From contig VNWV01000001.1 in assembly GCA_009801085.1 (NCBI GenBank), positions 806,001 through 870,000 on the forward strand: a stretch of 64,000 nucleotides of DNA, written 5' to 3'. Position 1 is the first letter of the stretch. Each line of letters starts with the position of its first letter. The notes under the pieces were generated by a model. That model searched no databases, was not told the origin of the DNA, and worked only from the letters and a program-made list of their open reading frames with translations. A program made the translations under genes and the position numbers. Positions 32,077 through 42,500 of this stretch are shown here, in pieces. The DNA comes from Lasiodiplodia sp. COLG20. Taxonomy: Eukaryota > Ascomycota > Dothideomycetes > Botryosphaeriales > Botryosphaeriaceae.

Positions 32077-33228
32077 ATGGCGCTGCCACGTCCTGCCCGC
32101 GCGCTTTCCTCGCTTTTCATTAACACCGCACGCACGAGGTTGCTGACCGCTGCTCCTGCATCTGCACCCTACTCTTTCTGCTACCCCACCACCACAAGAC
32201 TCTTTCGCACTTCAGCCAGAATGCCTTTCGGTCCGCTCAAGGAGGTCTCCAACCAGACCGTCTTCACCCTCAACAATGGCGTGAAGATGCCTGGCGTCGG
32301 CTTCGGCACCTTCGCCAACGAGGGCGCCGTCGGCGAGACGTACAAGGCTGTTACCCACGCCCTCAAGGTCGGCTACCGCCACCTCGACTGCGCCTGGTTC
32401 TACAAGAACGAGAGCGAGGTCGGCGACGCCATCCGCGACTTCCTCAAGGAGAACCCCAGCGTCAAGCGCTCCGATCTCTTCATCTGCACCAAGGTGTGGA
32501 ACCACCTGCACGAGCCCGAGGAGGTCAAGTGGTCGCTGGAGAACTCGCTGAAGAACTTCGGCCTGGACTACATCGACCTCTTCCTCGTCCACTGGCCCAT
32601 TGCCGCCGAGAAGAACGAGGACTACATGCCCAAGATTGGCCCGGACGGCAAGTACGTCATCAAGAAGGGACTGACTGAGAACCCGGAGCCGACGTGGCGC
32701 GCGATGGAGGAGCTGTACGAGGCGGGCAAGGCCCGCGCCATCGGCGTCTCCAACTGGACGATCGCCGACCTGCAGAAGATGTTCAAGTTTGCGAAGGTCA
32801 AGCCCGCCGTCAACCAGATCGAGATCCACCCCTTCCTGCCCAACGAAGAGCTCGTCAAGTTCTGCCAGGAGAACGACGTGCTGCCCGACGCCTATTCGCC
32901 GCTCGGCTCGCAGGACCAGGTTCCCACCACGGGCGAGAAGGTTCGCACAAACAAGACGCTCAACGAGGTTGCCGACCGCAGCGGCCATACGCTGGCTCAG
33001 GTGCTGCTTGCCTGGGGTCTGCGCCGCGGCTACGCCGTCCTGCCCAAGAGCTCGACGCCCTCGCGCATCGAGAGCAACTGGCTGGTCCCCAGCCTCTCTG
33101 ACGCCGACTTCGAGGCCGTCAACGGCGTGGCCAAGGGCCGGCACACGCGCTTCGTCAACATGAAGGACACATTCGGCTACAACGTGTGGCCCGAGGAGTC
33201 GGTCGAGGCTGGCACCTCTGTTGCTTAA
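32077..33228 (+). CDS. Aldo-keto reductase with possible alternative mitochondrial N-terminus
   Basis: A single exon. Two in-frame starts are plausible. ATG 32221 gives the usual cytosolic AKR of 335 aa ('MPFGPLKEVSNQTV'). ATG 32077 adds 48 residues with no acidic residue, rich in Arg, Ser, Thr and Ala ('MALPRPARALSSLFINTART') and ending 'RLFRTSAR', which looks like a mitochondrial presequence and its cleavage region. The AKR (beta/alpha)8 barrel is complete: 'GVKMPGVGFGTF', Asp and Tyr of the tetrad in 'HLDCAWFYKNESEVG', Lys in 'FICTKVWNH', His in 'LFLVHWP', and the NADPH site 'VLPKSSTPSRIESN'. It is most like fungal glycerol dehydrogenase/xylose reductase-type enzymes reducing aldehydes with NADPH. 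The physiological substrate is not resolved. Confidence 0.93.
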   Translation: MALPRPARALSSLFINTARTRLLTAAPASAPYSFCYPTTTRLFRTSARMPFGPLKEVSNQTVFTLNNGVKMPGVGFGTFANEGAVGETYKAVTHALKVGYRHLDCAWFYKNESEVGDAIRDFLKENPSVKRSDLFICTKVWNHLHEPEEVKWSLENSLKNFGLDYIDLFLVHWPIAAEKNEDYMPKIGPDGKYVIKKGLTENPEPTWRAMEELYEAGKARAIGVSNWTIADLQKMFKFAKVKPAVNQIEIHPFLPNEELVKFCQENDVLPDAYSPLGSQDQVPTTGEKVRTNKTLNEVADRSGHTLAQVLLAWGLRRGYAVLPKSSTPSRIESNWLVPSLSDADFEAVNGVAKGRHTRFVNMKDTFGYNVWPEESVEAGTSVA

Positions 33229-36200
33229 GCGATATACCACGATGTCATGTTGAACAAAAAGTTACGATGGTTGGATGATCACAAGCTGCTGTGGTATCCT
33301 ATCGGATAATACCCGTGGAGGAGGACTAGTTTGTTTGGGAGGAGCTTGCAATGACGATAGAGCAGCAGGCTAGCTGCATTCGCACTTACTCGTCGGTGAC
33401 GCCAGCATGACAATGGCGTATCCAAAGATAGATTCACGGCCGACCAAAAAATTTAGAGCGTTTACTACTCGGACGGCGCCTGCCATTCCCAGATCCTTTG
33501 GTGCGTGATTGAAGCAGCTGTGCCTGCCAAGGCTTATGCACGCATAAGACGGGCGGCGAGCTCCGTAGAGGATCCAATGGCTGTTGAGCAGATGCAGGAC
33601 GTGTTCTCAGCTAATAAAACGTCGGTTGCGAGCGTCGAACGAGGGGTGGAGCGCGGTCGTCTCCAGCGGGCTAGACGCGATTGGGCCTAGGAGCAACAGC
33701 ATCGGCTCATCGGCTGATTCAGACGTTTGGGGCGCGTCTCCACCTGGGGCGATGAATGCTCGATCGCGGCAGCGCGTTTGAAGGCGCCCCGGCAGCTCTA
33801 ACGCCCTGTGTCAGCGTTGCAGCACCGATAATTCGCGCAGCAAGAGGTTGAGGTCGACGAGCCAAGCGCGGGCGGGTGGGCTTTCGGTGTGACGTACGGC
33901 CAGCCAGGCTGCAGGCCAAGCGGACCGCCAGGGGTGCGCCTGCCATCCGCTGGCGCAGATCTGCCTTGGCTCAGCCAGCAGCCCACAGAGCCGCGCTTCG
34001 GCCCAGTCGCCTTGTCTTGCCGTTCGCGGCCTTACGTCAGCACCCCAGGTCACGTGTCCGACCCTCGAATCTTCGACTGCGCAGCCTGGACGATTGCCAT
34101 ACCATCATCGTCGCCGCCCGTCTGGGCCGTGGTCACCGCGGGGTACGACGCAGTTTCTGGAACCGCTTGGCGTACGCAACTCGAGTGCGGAGAAGGCCGC
34201 TGCTGATCAGAACGGCTTGCGTCAGGCCCGCGCGGTTCCCAGCCGCCGTCTTCGAGAATCTCACGATCCTGACTGACGCTGGACCGGCACGCTTGACATC
34301 ACCTCCAGCAGCCTCCCGCTCCGCCCGCCACCACCAGCCCGCGGGATCGTTGCGGTACGCCTGGGTACTTGCTGTGCTGCCCGCGGCTCGGGTTTACCTC
34401 CGTGCAGACGTCCTCTAACCTTACCTCTGCAACTTCCTTATCTTTGCAGACGCACGACTTGTCGCACGGCTGAGCCACTTCACATGCCAATATGCATCCA
34501 TGTGCATGCTGCATTTCCGCGTTATTGCTGGGATCGCCGATAAGCGTTCCAACCTCCCTTGTCGTACTCGAAGACCGGTCAGCCACCAGCGGACAGTCAA
34601 AGATGCAGCTCCGCGTCTGCAGAGGAAAGGTGCGCGCGCACGTTTCTGCTGCTGCCGATTGCCTCAGCCGTTTCTCCACAACGGACGCAGAGAGTACGAA
34701 AACAGGCTGTGCTTCGACTGGAATGGAACCCTTTGCGGAGTCACAGCCCTGAGATTCCCTTTTCTTCTGCCATCCCGCGACAACCGCCCTCGACATGCTC
34801 GTTGCGCCGAAACGGTCGTGCTCAAACGCTTGGACGCTGCTGCCAATAGTCCATCTGCCGCCTCACCAAGTCGGCCGCTCTGCGCCACTGTTTCGGGGCA
34901 TCCTTTGAGCAGCAATGAACGTGCGCTTTCGCGGAGGCCTGCTCGTTCGTGGCACCATTATTTTGACGCCGCGTCGCCCCAGAAAGTCATTGACTTTGGA
35001 CCAGTGCTTCAGCGGTCTGTACGATTACACGGGCCGTTGGCTGCCTCTGGACACCATGCCAAGCAGACCCGCCAGGCTGTCACCGCCTTTGACAATTGTT
35101 CGGCTGTCCCTATTATCATATGCAGGTACGGAAGGCCTCATGCTAATATTGACTGCGCACAACGTCCGTGATCGCCCTTTTCGGACCTTCTCGCGTGTCG
35201 AAATGCAACCCCTCCTGTCTTGTGCATTCGTTGATGACTATCATGGCAAAAGTGGCAATGCATGACCAAACACTAGGCCCGTACAGACGTGCTTACCGTG
35301 TTATTGCTCTCTCTAGTTTCTACATGTCGCGCCGCACTGCTGTCACAAGACATCTAGTGGTGACTATCAGCAGAGCTTGATAGTTACAAGAAAATACTGG
35401 GGAGCCTCCAGAACTGCCACATGTAGTAAGTTCAAATTCAGGTTAAATAATTTCATACTGAACGAGGGGTATGCTATTCTTTTTGTAGGCTTTGATAGTA
35501 ATACAGCAGAGAAAACAAATCGTCCCTGCTACAATAAATGTGATTTGCTCGCACAGTATTGCAGCAGTGGATAGGGACGTACATGGATCACTCGTTTAAA
35601 TATTACTGTACCAATGAAAGCATGTGCATACCCGCATGCTTGGTATCCCGTCACGAGGGGGCAACTCGCAAAGTCTCTCCAATGTCATAATGAGGCTCAC
35701 TGATCGCCAGGCCGCAATTTTCTCGTCCACCGATGGCGGCTTGTGAAACCCCTCAACACCACGCCAAGGCCACACTTTCTTCCCGACACAACGATGCGCG
35801 GCACCTCTCAAAACACACCGAATACGGGCAAGGCCCACGCAAAATATCGGAGACCCACACGCCGCCCACGTCAGCCCGACCCAGATGGCTCCACATTACC
35901 TCAAAGCACCACCTGCCCGCTGGCACGCGAACCGAAACGATCATCCCATCGAAGATACCTTTCTCTCCCGGGCCATGCTGATAGTTGCCGCTACATATGA
36001 GATGTTGTGCTAGCCCGAGCTGTGGTTTTGGGCAACGCCGACAGATGCTTTCTGACCTCCCAAGAGACTTAAAAAAGCTGGTGCGTTGCTTTTCTGGTCG
36101 TTATTCATACTGTAATCAGGTACATGTATGTACATACAATTTTACCTACCGAAAATCGTGGAGGGAAATTTCCGCACATACGGCAAGGTAGGCATGAAGT

Positions 36201-38155
36201 GTTTTTTTTTTTCCTTTTGCTCCTCGTTTCAACCGACCGCATTTCGTACATCAGATGAATAATTGCTTCCAGTTCCATTTATGGGAACCTCATGATAGGT
36301 TTGATCCGAGGTGTTTGCCCGTACGAGTGTGCACGGGAGTTGAGTAGCACCACACAACCTGGTGCTTGTGCGTCCTTCCACAAGATGTCCGCGCAGTTCA
36401 TGGTGTGACGCGCGGGCATCGAAGCAGTGTAGTCAAGGATAACGCGACGGCGAGACTCAAATAGAGTAGTAGGGTTTGGGTTTGGCCGAATTACGTGGAC
36501 GTATTTCGAGGCGGGTGTTATCTGACGCGTACGCCAAGCTGATGCAACACAACTCAGCCTGGAGTGAAGAGGCACACAGGAAAGAATCTGGAACAACGCG
36601 AGATGTTGCTGCATTGACTTCCCCAGCAAGGTTTCCCTTGGTTTATTCATCTGTTCCCTCCTTCCTTGAAACCGGTTTCGCTTTCTGTGCGCAAGGGCTA
36701 TTCTTTTTGTCATTCCGCTCTTCGCTGCTCGCACCCGGTCAACATGAATCCCGAACGACTCTTGCCGTCAGATATGTGTAGGAAGAGATTGTGCTGTGTC
36801 TTACTCCTTATGTTCAGAGTTTTCAGCTGTCTCAGAATTTCCATTTGTACCATGCATCGTGAGCAGCCACAGTACCTATTTACAATCGGTTAGCGCAAGC
36901 AAGCTAAAACCAAGGTATGCAAGCAAAGCCATCTAATCTCCAGGATGAACGTTAAGCATAAAAGTGAGAAAAAGTCCCTGCACCCCCAAAGGCAAAACCT
37001 TCTTTACTTCGGCTTCTAATCAGGCGTTCAGGTTGGACGAGCGGTGTAAGACCGTGAATTCCCTTAGCCAATACCAAGTCTTGTATTTTTAAGACTCCAA
37101 TTTGGAGCTGGCCTGCCTACTTGGAATATGACCAAAGTAATCCATTAATGTCTTCGTGGGGGAAAGGAGAAATGTCAGCGCGAGCCTTGAGTACGATACG
37201 AAGGAAAAATAAGTAGTTCAATCTTGAATGCCTTCATGATAGGTCAGTCCATCGTTTCATCAAGCGAAGCTTACGAAAATGTGATTCATATTGACAATAG
37301 GCAACAGCCGAATGCTAAGCAAGAAATCAATAAGATGTTCTGAATATCGTCCTTGATAGCCTTCAGAGCGCAAGTTGGGGTGAGGTAGCCGCTCAACCTG
37401 GCTGGCTTGAAACTGTGCGACAAATCTGAAGCACAACCTAAGGGATGTTACAACAAAGCGTCGTTAAGGGGAACATGAATCCATTCCGTTCTATCTCAAG
37501 GTCGAATAAAACCAAGCAGCACGAGCCGTCCATTCTCCCGGTACTCCTTCTGTGCTTTCCATCCACCGGGCAACCGTCATCGCCACCAAGTCTCTCTTCC
37601 CATGAAATTCCTTTGCCAAGGCAAATTTCTGTACGAACAGTTAACAAGGGTAAGGCCCTTGTAATGTGAAAAGGAAACAGTATCTCTTTCAGAACAAACC
37701 ACCGCAATCAAACGTCAGAGTCAAAAGTTGACTGTATGAGAGGAAACATTTGGGGCACTCGGAAAAGTGTGGGGAAACTGGGGCTGTTTGGTGTTGTTGT
37801 GGGTGATGTTGCGAGGGGGAATAGCTACCTAACTACATACAATAATAATTTACCTAAGTCGAAAACCCAATGCGCTCTCTTTTCTTGAACGAAATTCAGA
37901 GCGTCAAGTCAGGTCCCATTCCATCTCTCCAGTAGTGTGCCCGATTTTTTTGGTCCGTTCATCCGCGCATGCCAAATAATGAGAAACTTTCTTGGTTCAC
38001 CGTAATCAAAAAGAAGGGGAGAAATTATCAAACGCCGAGGTGTGTGGGAATGCGCGCTGCGAGAACATCAAATAACTTGAGAGTAGGGACAGCTTTGGTC
38101 CCCAGGACACGGTTGCAAGGTGTGCTCAGTCAATGCCCAGACAGTATGGAGGTAC
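33229..38155. other. Gene-poor region, about 4.9 kb
   Basis: No gene, RNA gene or intact mobile element is recognised. The left part (33.4-34.9 kb) is GC-rich. The right part (about 35.3-38.0 kb) is clearly AT-richer with T and A homopolymers (e.g. 36200-36215). Open frames are short, up to about 220 codons, overlap on both strands and have no domain. It includes the 3' flanks of the aldo-keto reductase and, at the right end, of the importin gene. It could hold decayed repeats or long non-coding transcripts, but nothing here demonstrates either. Confidence 0.5.
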
Positions 38156-41100
38156 TCAAGCAATCGTCGGCGGGTTGCCATTGGCAAGTTCGGCCTGCTG
38201 CTGGGCAATAACATCGGCTTGGTGGACCGCGCCTTGGACCACTTGCTGCTCCTCGGGGTTAAGATCCTTGGTTAAGGTCTCATATAGCTGGGGCTGCTCT
38301 TGCTGCAGGTCTATTTCCTTTATTAGTAATGGCGCAAGAGAGCAAAAGGCGTTTACGTACTCAAGAGAGCGGTCTTGAACAGGCCATAGGGCTCGAGCTT
38401 ATCCAGGGGCGTCTCGAGAAGGCTCTCCTCCTCGAGCTCATCGTCGTCTTCATCGCTGATAACGTTGAACTTCTGGGCCTGCAACACCGTTAACTGTGCT
38501 CTAATCTTTCTTGATTCAGCGCATCGTACCTCCTCATTGAGGAACTCGAGGTATGCCGTGCTCTCATCCTTGATGTCTTCGGCTTCGTCACCCTCGTTGG
38601 TCCAGTCGCCCTCACCCTCCCACTCCTCGTCTTCTTCTTCGTCCTCGAATTCTTGGCTGAAGCTAAAGTCCTCCTCGCGCTTGGCTTCCTCACGGTCTGC
38701 GAGTTTAGTTAGTAAAGCACAAGACCACGATTGCGTTGGAACACTCACTCTTCAGAGCAGCAGGAAGCGTCTGGAAAAGCCTCACGATGCCGTTAAGGAG
38801 ACGAGCCCATCCAGCCTGTACGCTGACAGGAACCTCCTGGGCATTCAAGGTCAGAAGAGCGGTAATAGCAGCAATGGAAAGCTTCTTGTCGTGAACTCGC
38901 GTGAAGCTGTCGATGTTGGAGAACCAGAGGCTGAAGAACTTGTTGGTCCAGCCATTACTCTCCAGGACGTGAAGAGAGAGACGGGGGTTGTAGTAGATGC
39001 AGTTGATGACCATTTCCATCAAGTGAATGCGGTACGACTTGACCTTGGGTTCATCATTCAGCAAGACATGCATCGAGAGCTGGATAAATTCGGGAATAAA
39101 ATCGTCGATGTGGCCGCGCATAGTCAGCATCAAGATCTCAGCAAGCTTGCAGCCGCAGATACGGTCCACGCCGCCGACCTTCTCATCCTTGAAAATAGTG
39201 CGAATCATGTCGACGATGGCCTCAAGGTAGGCGCGTTGAACGACAAGCGTCTCATAGCCATAGGTGACGAAGTTCTCCAAAGCCGGAAGCATATCTTAAG
39301 TATTTGATCAGCATATGCTTTTGAGTAAGCAATCGTTTGAACTTACCCTCTAGATAGAGTTCTGCACCGGCTTTGAATGTCCTGTGAATCAATTCAAAAG
39401 CCTGCCACATCGTGTTGGAGATGCTCTTCGCGGCGAAGGTGCAGCTGTCGATGATCTCGAAAACCTCGTTATACAAGTCTGGGGGAAAAAAGTCAGCTCC
39501 ATGGAGCAGCGGGGGTGGTGGGAAGCCAAAAACATACCATAAAGCTTGTTCTCCAGAGTGATCGAGATCACTGGCATGAGAATGGTCTCGAGGTGCAGAA
39601 GAAGCTCCGGTGTGCTTTCCAGAGTCAGGATGAGCGTGCCGATAGTCTGCAGGACACCAAGAGCAGTAATGCTCTTGTCGTCGAGGTAGTCACCAAAATC
39701 GTCGTCATCCTTCTGCTGATTCCGCTCAAGCAGCTCGCGGACAATGCGGAGATACGTATCCCTCAGCTGTTCGCTCAGTGCAACCGCGAAAGGAGTCAGC
39801 TCGGCAGCGAAAACCTCGACAAAGTCCTCCATCACGTTGGCAAGAGCATCAACGTCGACCTCATTAGCAAGCTTCAAGAGCTGCTGCATGACCTGAGGAA
39901 TGTTCTGCTGCATGGAAGTGCGGATAACATCGTGGCGAATGAGTGGCTGAAGGGCGAGGGCAGCCTCGACACGAACGGGCAGAGCAGGGTCGGCCATCGA
40001 TTCCAGGATGTTCCTATAGATGACGATGAGGTTGTTCTGGTCCTTGAAATCAAGCTGCTCAAACTTCTCGAGCGTATCGCATGCGCGAGCGCGGAGGAAA
40101 CCGTGGGGACTTCTAAACTCGGGAAAGACGTGACGAACAAAAAAGTATTCGACCTGATCGGCAATCGGACTCTTCTTTCCAAGAATAACGGGAGCGAGAG
40201 TGCCAATCATGCGCAGGGCGCCTTCCTTGTGACGCGGGTTCTTCTGGTCATCCGGGGCAGATTCGTACTGGCTAACAATGTTGTTGATGTAGTTCAGGAC
40301 GGTGAAAGTTTGCTTTCTGCGGGCCTTGGTAAGGGTGACGAGGAAGTTCGTCGCGGCAACATCCGGCGAGGAAACTTCTTCGTAGAAGTTGAGTTTTCGG
40401 TGCAGATATTCTTGGGGGTCGGTCTCGAACAGCTCGATATCCTCGTCCGACTGGCAGAGCACAGGGAAGATAAGGTGCGAAATAAGACCTTCCAGATGGG
40501 GCTTCAAGTGATTCCACATGGACTTCGGCCTGACACATTCGTCTAGAAAAGCCAAAGTATAGGAAAGGCAAGCCTTGCTCAACCAGGTCGTCTTGGCAAC
40601 CCACTTCTCGATCTGCTGCAAGTAACCCTTGAGGATCTCCGGGGCGAAGTTCTCGAGGAAGTTCTTTGCAACTGCCGTGTAATCGATCTCGTTGCTCTTT
40701 CCAAGGGTTTGGGGGTTTCCATATCTGTACAGGGCGAATGAGCGAAAATAATGCTCTAGAGAAAAAACGGGCGCGTACCTGACGAATAGCCTATTCAAAT
40801 TGGCATAAGCCCACTTCTTTGCCTTCCACCAGTGGTTTGTTTCACGCTCCTCAAGGTCCTCAGACATCGCGCTCGGAGGGGCTTCCTTGGCGACCACGTT
40901 TAGGAAAAGAGTGCACCAGCCGACCATGCTCGGCTGATCGCGGAGCGGAACGGGCAGTTCAAACTAGCAAAAGTCAGCTTAGGAATGCACAGGAGGCGTA
41001 GGCACACTGACGTAGATGGCGTGCTTGTAAACCTTGAGGATAGTCCGCAACATCTCGCCAGCCTCCAGACTAGTCTCGTTGACAAGCCTCGAGCCGATGT

Positions 41101-41749
41101 TTAGTAGCTGCGGGAACGTAACCTGCACGATTCCATCAAACTCCGCCCTGTCCTCGTTGCCCTTGAAGCGGTATATCCGGCAGATGGCGAGCAGGCACTG
41201 GATGCCGGCAAAAACCGAGTTCGCGTCATTTGCGTTGAGAAGCTGCTGGGTGATTTCGAGGAATTCGGGCCACTTGGAGGGGAAATCGAAGGCGAGAATC
41301 TTCTGAAGGGTGGGGATAAGCTGAGCGCGGATGGGCGGCGAAGAGGTGGCGAGAACGGGCACAAGGCGCTTGCGGAAGTTTGCCTTCTCCTCCTCGGGTA
41401 TGGGCTTTGCCTGGGAGTAGTCCTCGGCGGGCGACCAGCCCTTGGTTATGCGGTTCTTCAGATAAACGACGGCTGTGCGGGTGGATGGTTAGCGGGCGGT
41501 TTGGGCATCAGAGCGGGGGCGGCGTACTGGACAGGCGCACGCCAGCATCCTGCTCGGCCTCGAGAATGTTCAGCAGAGCGTCGGGAAACCCGGGCTGGTC
41601 TTCTGCCTGGGCGGATGTCAATCAAAATTTCTCAGCGGGGCTTGTCGGCGCGGGCGCACATATTTGAGGTCGATTTCGGCCTGGCGACGGGCGTCGGCGT
41701 TGGATTCGAGAGTCGCAGCAATGCGACTTCGTAGGCCAGCTACATCCAT
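38156..41749 (-). CDS. Importin beta-family karyopherin (importin-7/8, Nmd5/Sxm1 type)
   Basis: Ten exons, 41749-41660, 41606-41528, 41472-41012, 40963-40779, 40724-39538, 39478-39347, 39294-38749, 38696-38530, 38478-38361 and 38310-38156, encode 1039 aa, the standard length for Nmd5/Sxm1. The N-terminus 'MDVAGLRSRIAATLESNADA' and the early HEAT repeats ('TVVYLKNRITKGWS', 'LIPTLQKILAFDFPSKWPEF') form the Ran-binding importin-beta N domain. 'NLNRLFVRYGNP' is completed across a splice. HEAT repeats fill the middle, and the C-terminus has the strongly acidic stretch 'DEEEDEEWEGEGDW' characteristic of this group. It carries cargo such as ribosomal proteins and Lhp1/TFIIS-like factors into the nucleus. 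Nine introns is high for the window; every junction keeps the frame. Confidence 0.95.
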
Positions 41750-42500
41750 GGTGGGCTTTGGAGCAGGCGTGCCGGACTCGAAGCGTGCGGTGATGTCGGC
41801 TTAAAGACGGCACGGCCTTTGCAAGGGAAGGCGGGCAGCACTTTGAGTACACGGACAGGGCGTGCACGGTGGCAGTTCAGGCAGGCGGGTGTGCCCCGAG
41901 TGATGTGTCCCGGCGTCGAGGGTGGACCGGGAGAAAGCACGAGGGAAATCTCGTTTTGAGGTGGACAGTTGAGGCCGAGGGGCATGCCCGCGCCTGCACA
42001 AAAATCGCTGACAGCGACAGGGTCGCCAAGGCCGCCGGCCCGTGCGCCCTCCGCCCGCTCTCCTCAACACCATTCGTGGTGTATCGCGATCGTCGTGTCA
42101 GCCTGGGCCTTGCGCCGCCCACTCGCCGCACGATCACCCTCCGACCAGCCCCCGCTCCAGGCCCGCGCTGCAGCGTGACGGCGACGCCCGTTCCAGCTGT
42201 GCTGCTGTCCCCACGCCGCATCCGCCGCCTGAGCGCGGGTCCGCACGTGGCCACCCGCCGCTTACTCCCGCCCAATCCATCCACGACGCCTGCTCCTCCC
42301 TGCCGCGCTTGCTGCACGCGTGCTATCTCTGGCACATCTACGGCGGGAGCCAGGCTTTGCGCTGAGTGAGACGTGCCCGATCGCTCCTCGCGTGAGGCAC
42401 TATGCAAGGAACCCACTGGCTTACCGATGCTCAATTTGGCCATTGCTTTTGGCTTTAGGCTATCTGCTATGTACCTACACTGCCCCATTCCGCCATAATC
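41750..42500. other. Intergenic between importin start and ski2 stop
   Basis: About 0.75 kb and GC-rich. It carries the importin promoter and the 3' UTR of ski2. No gene is seen. Confidence 0.6.
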
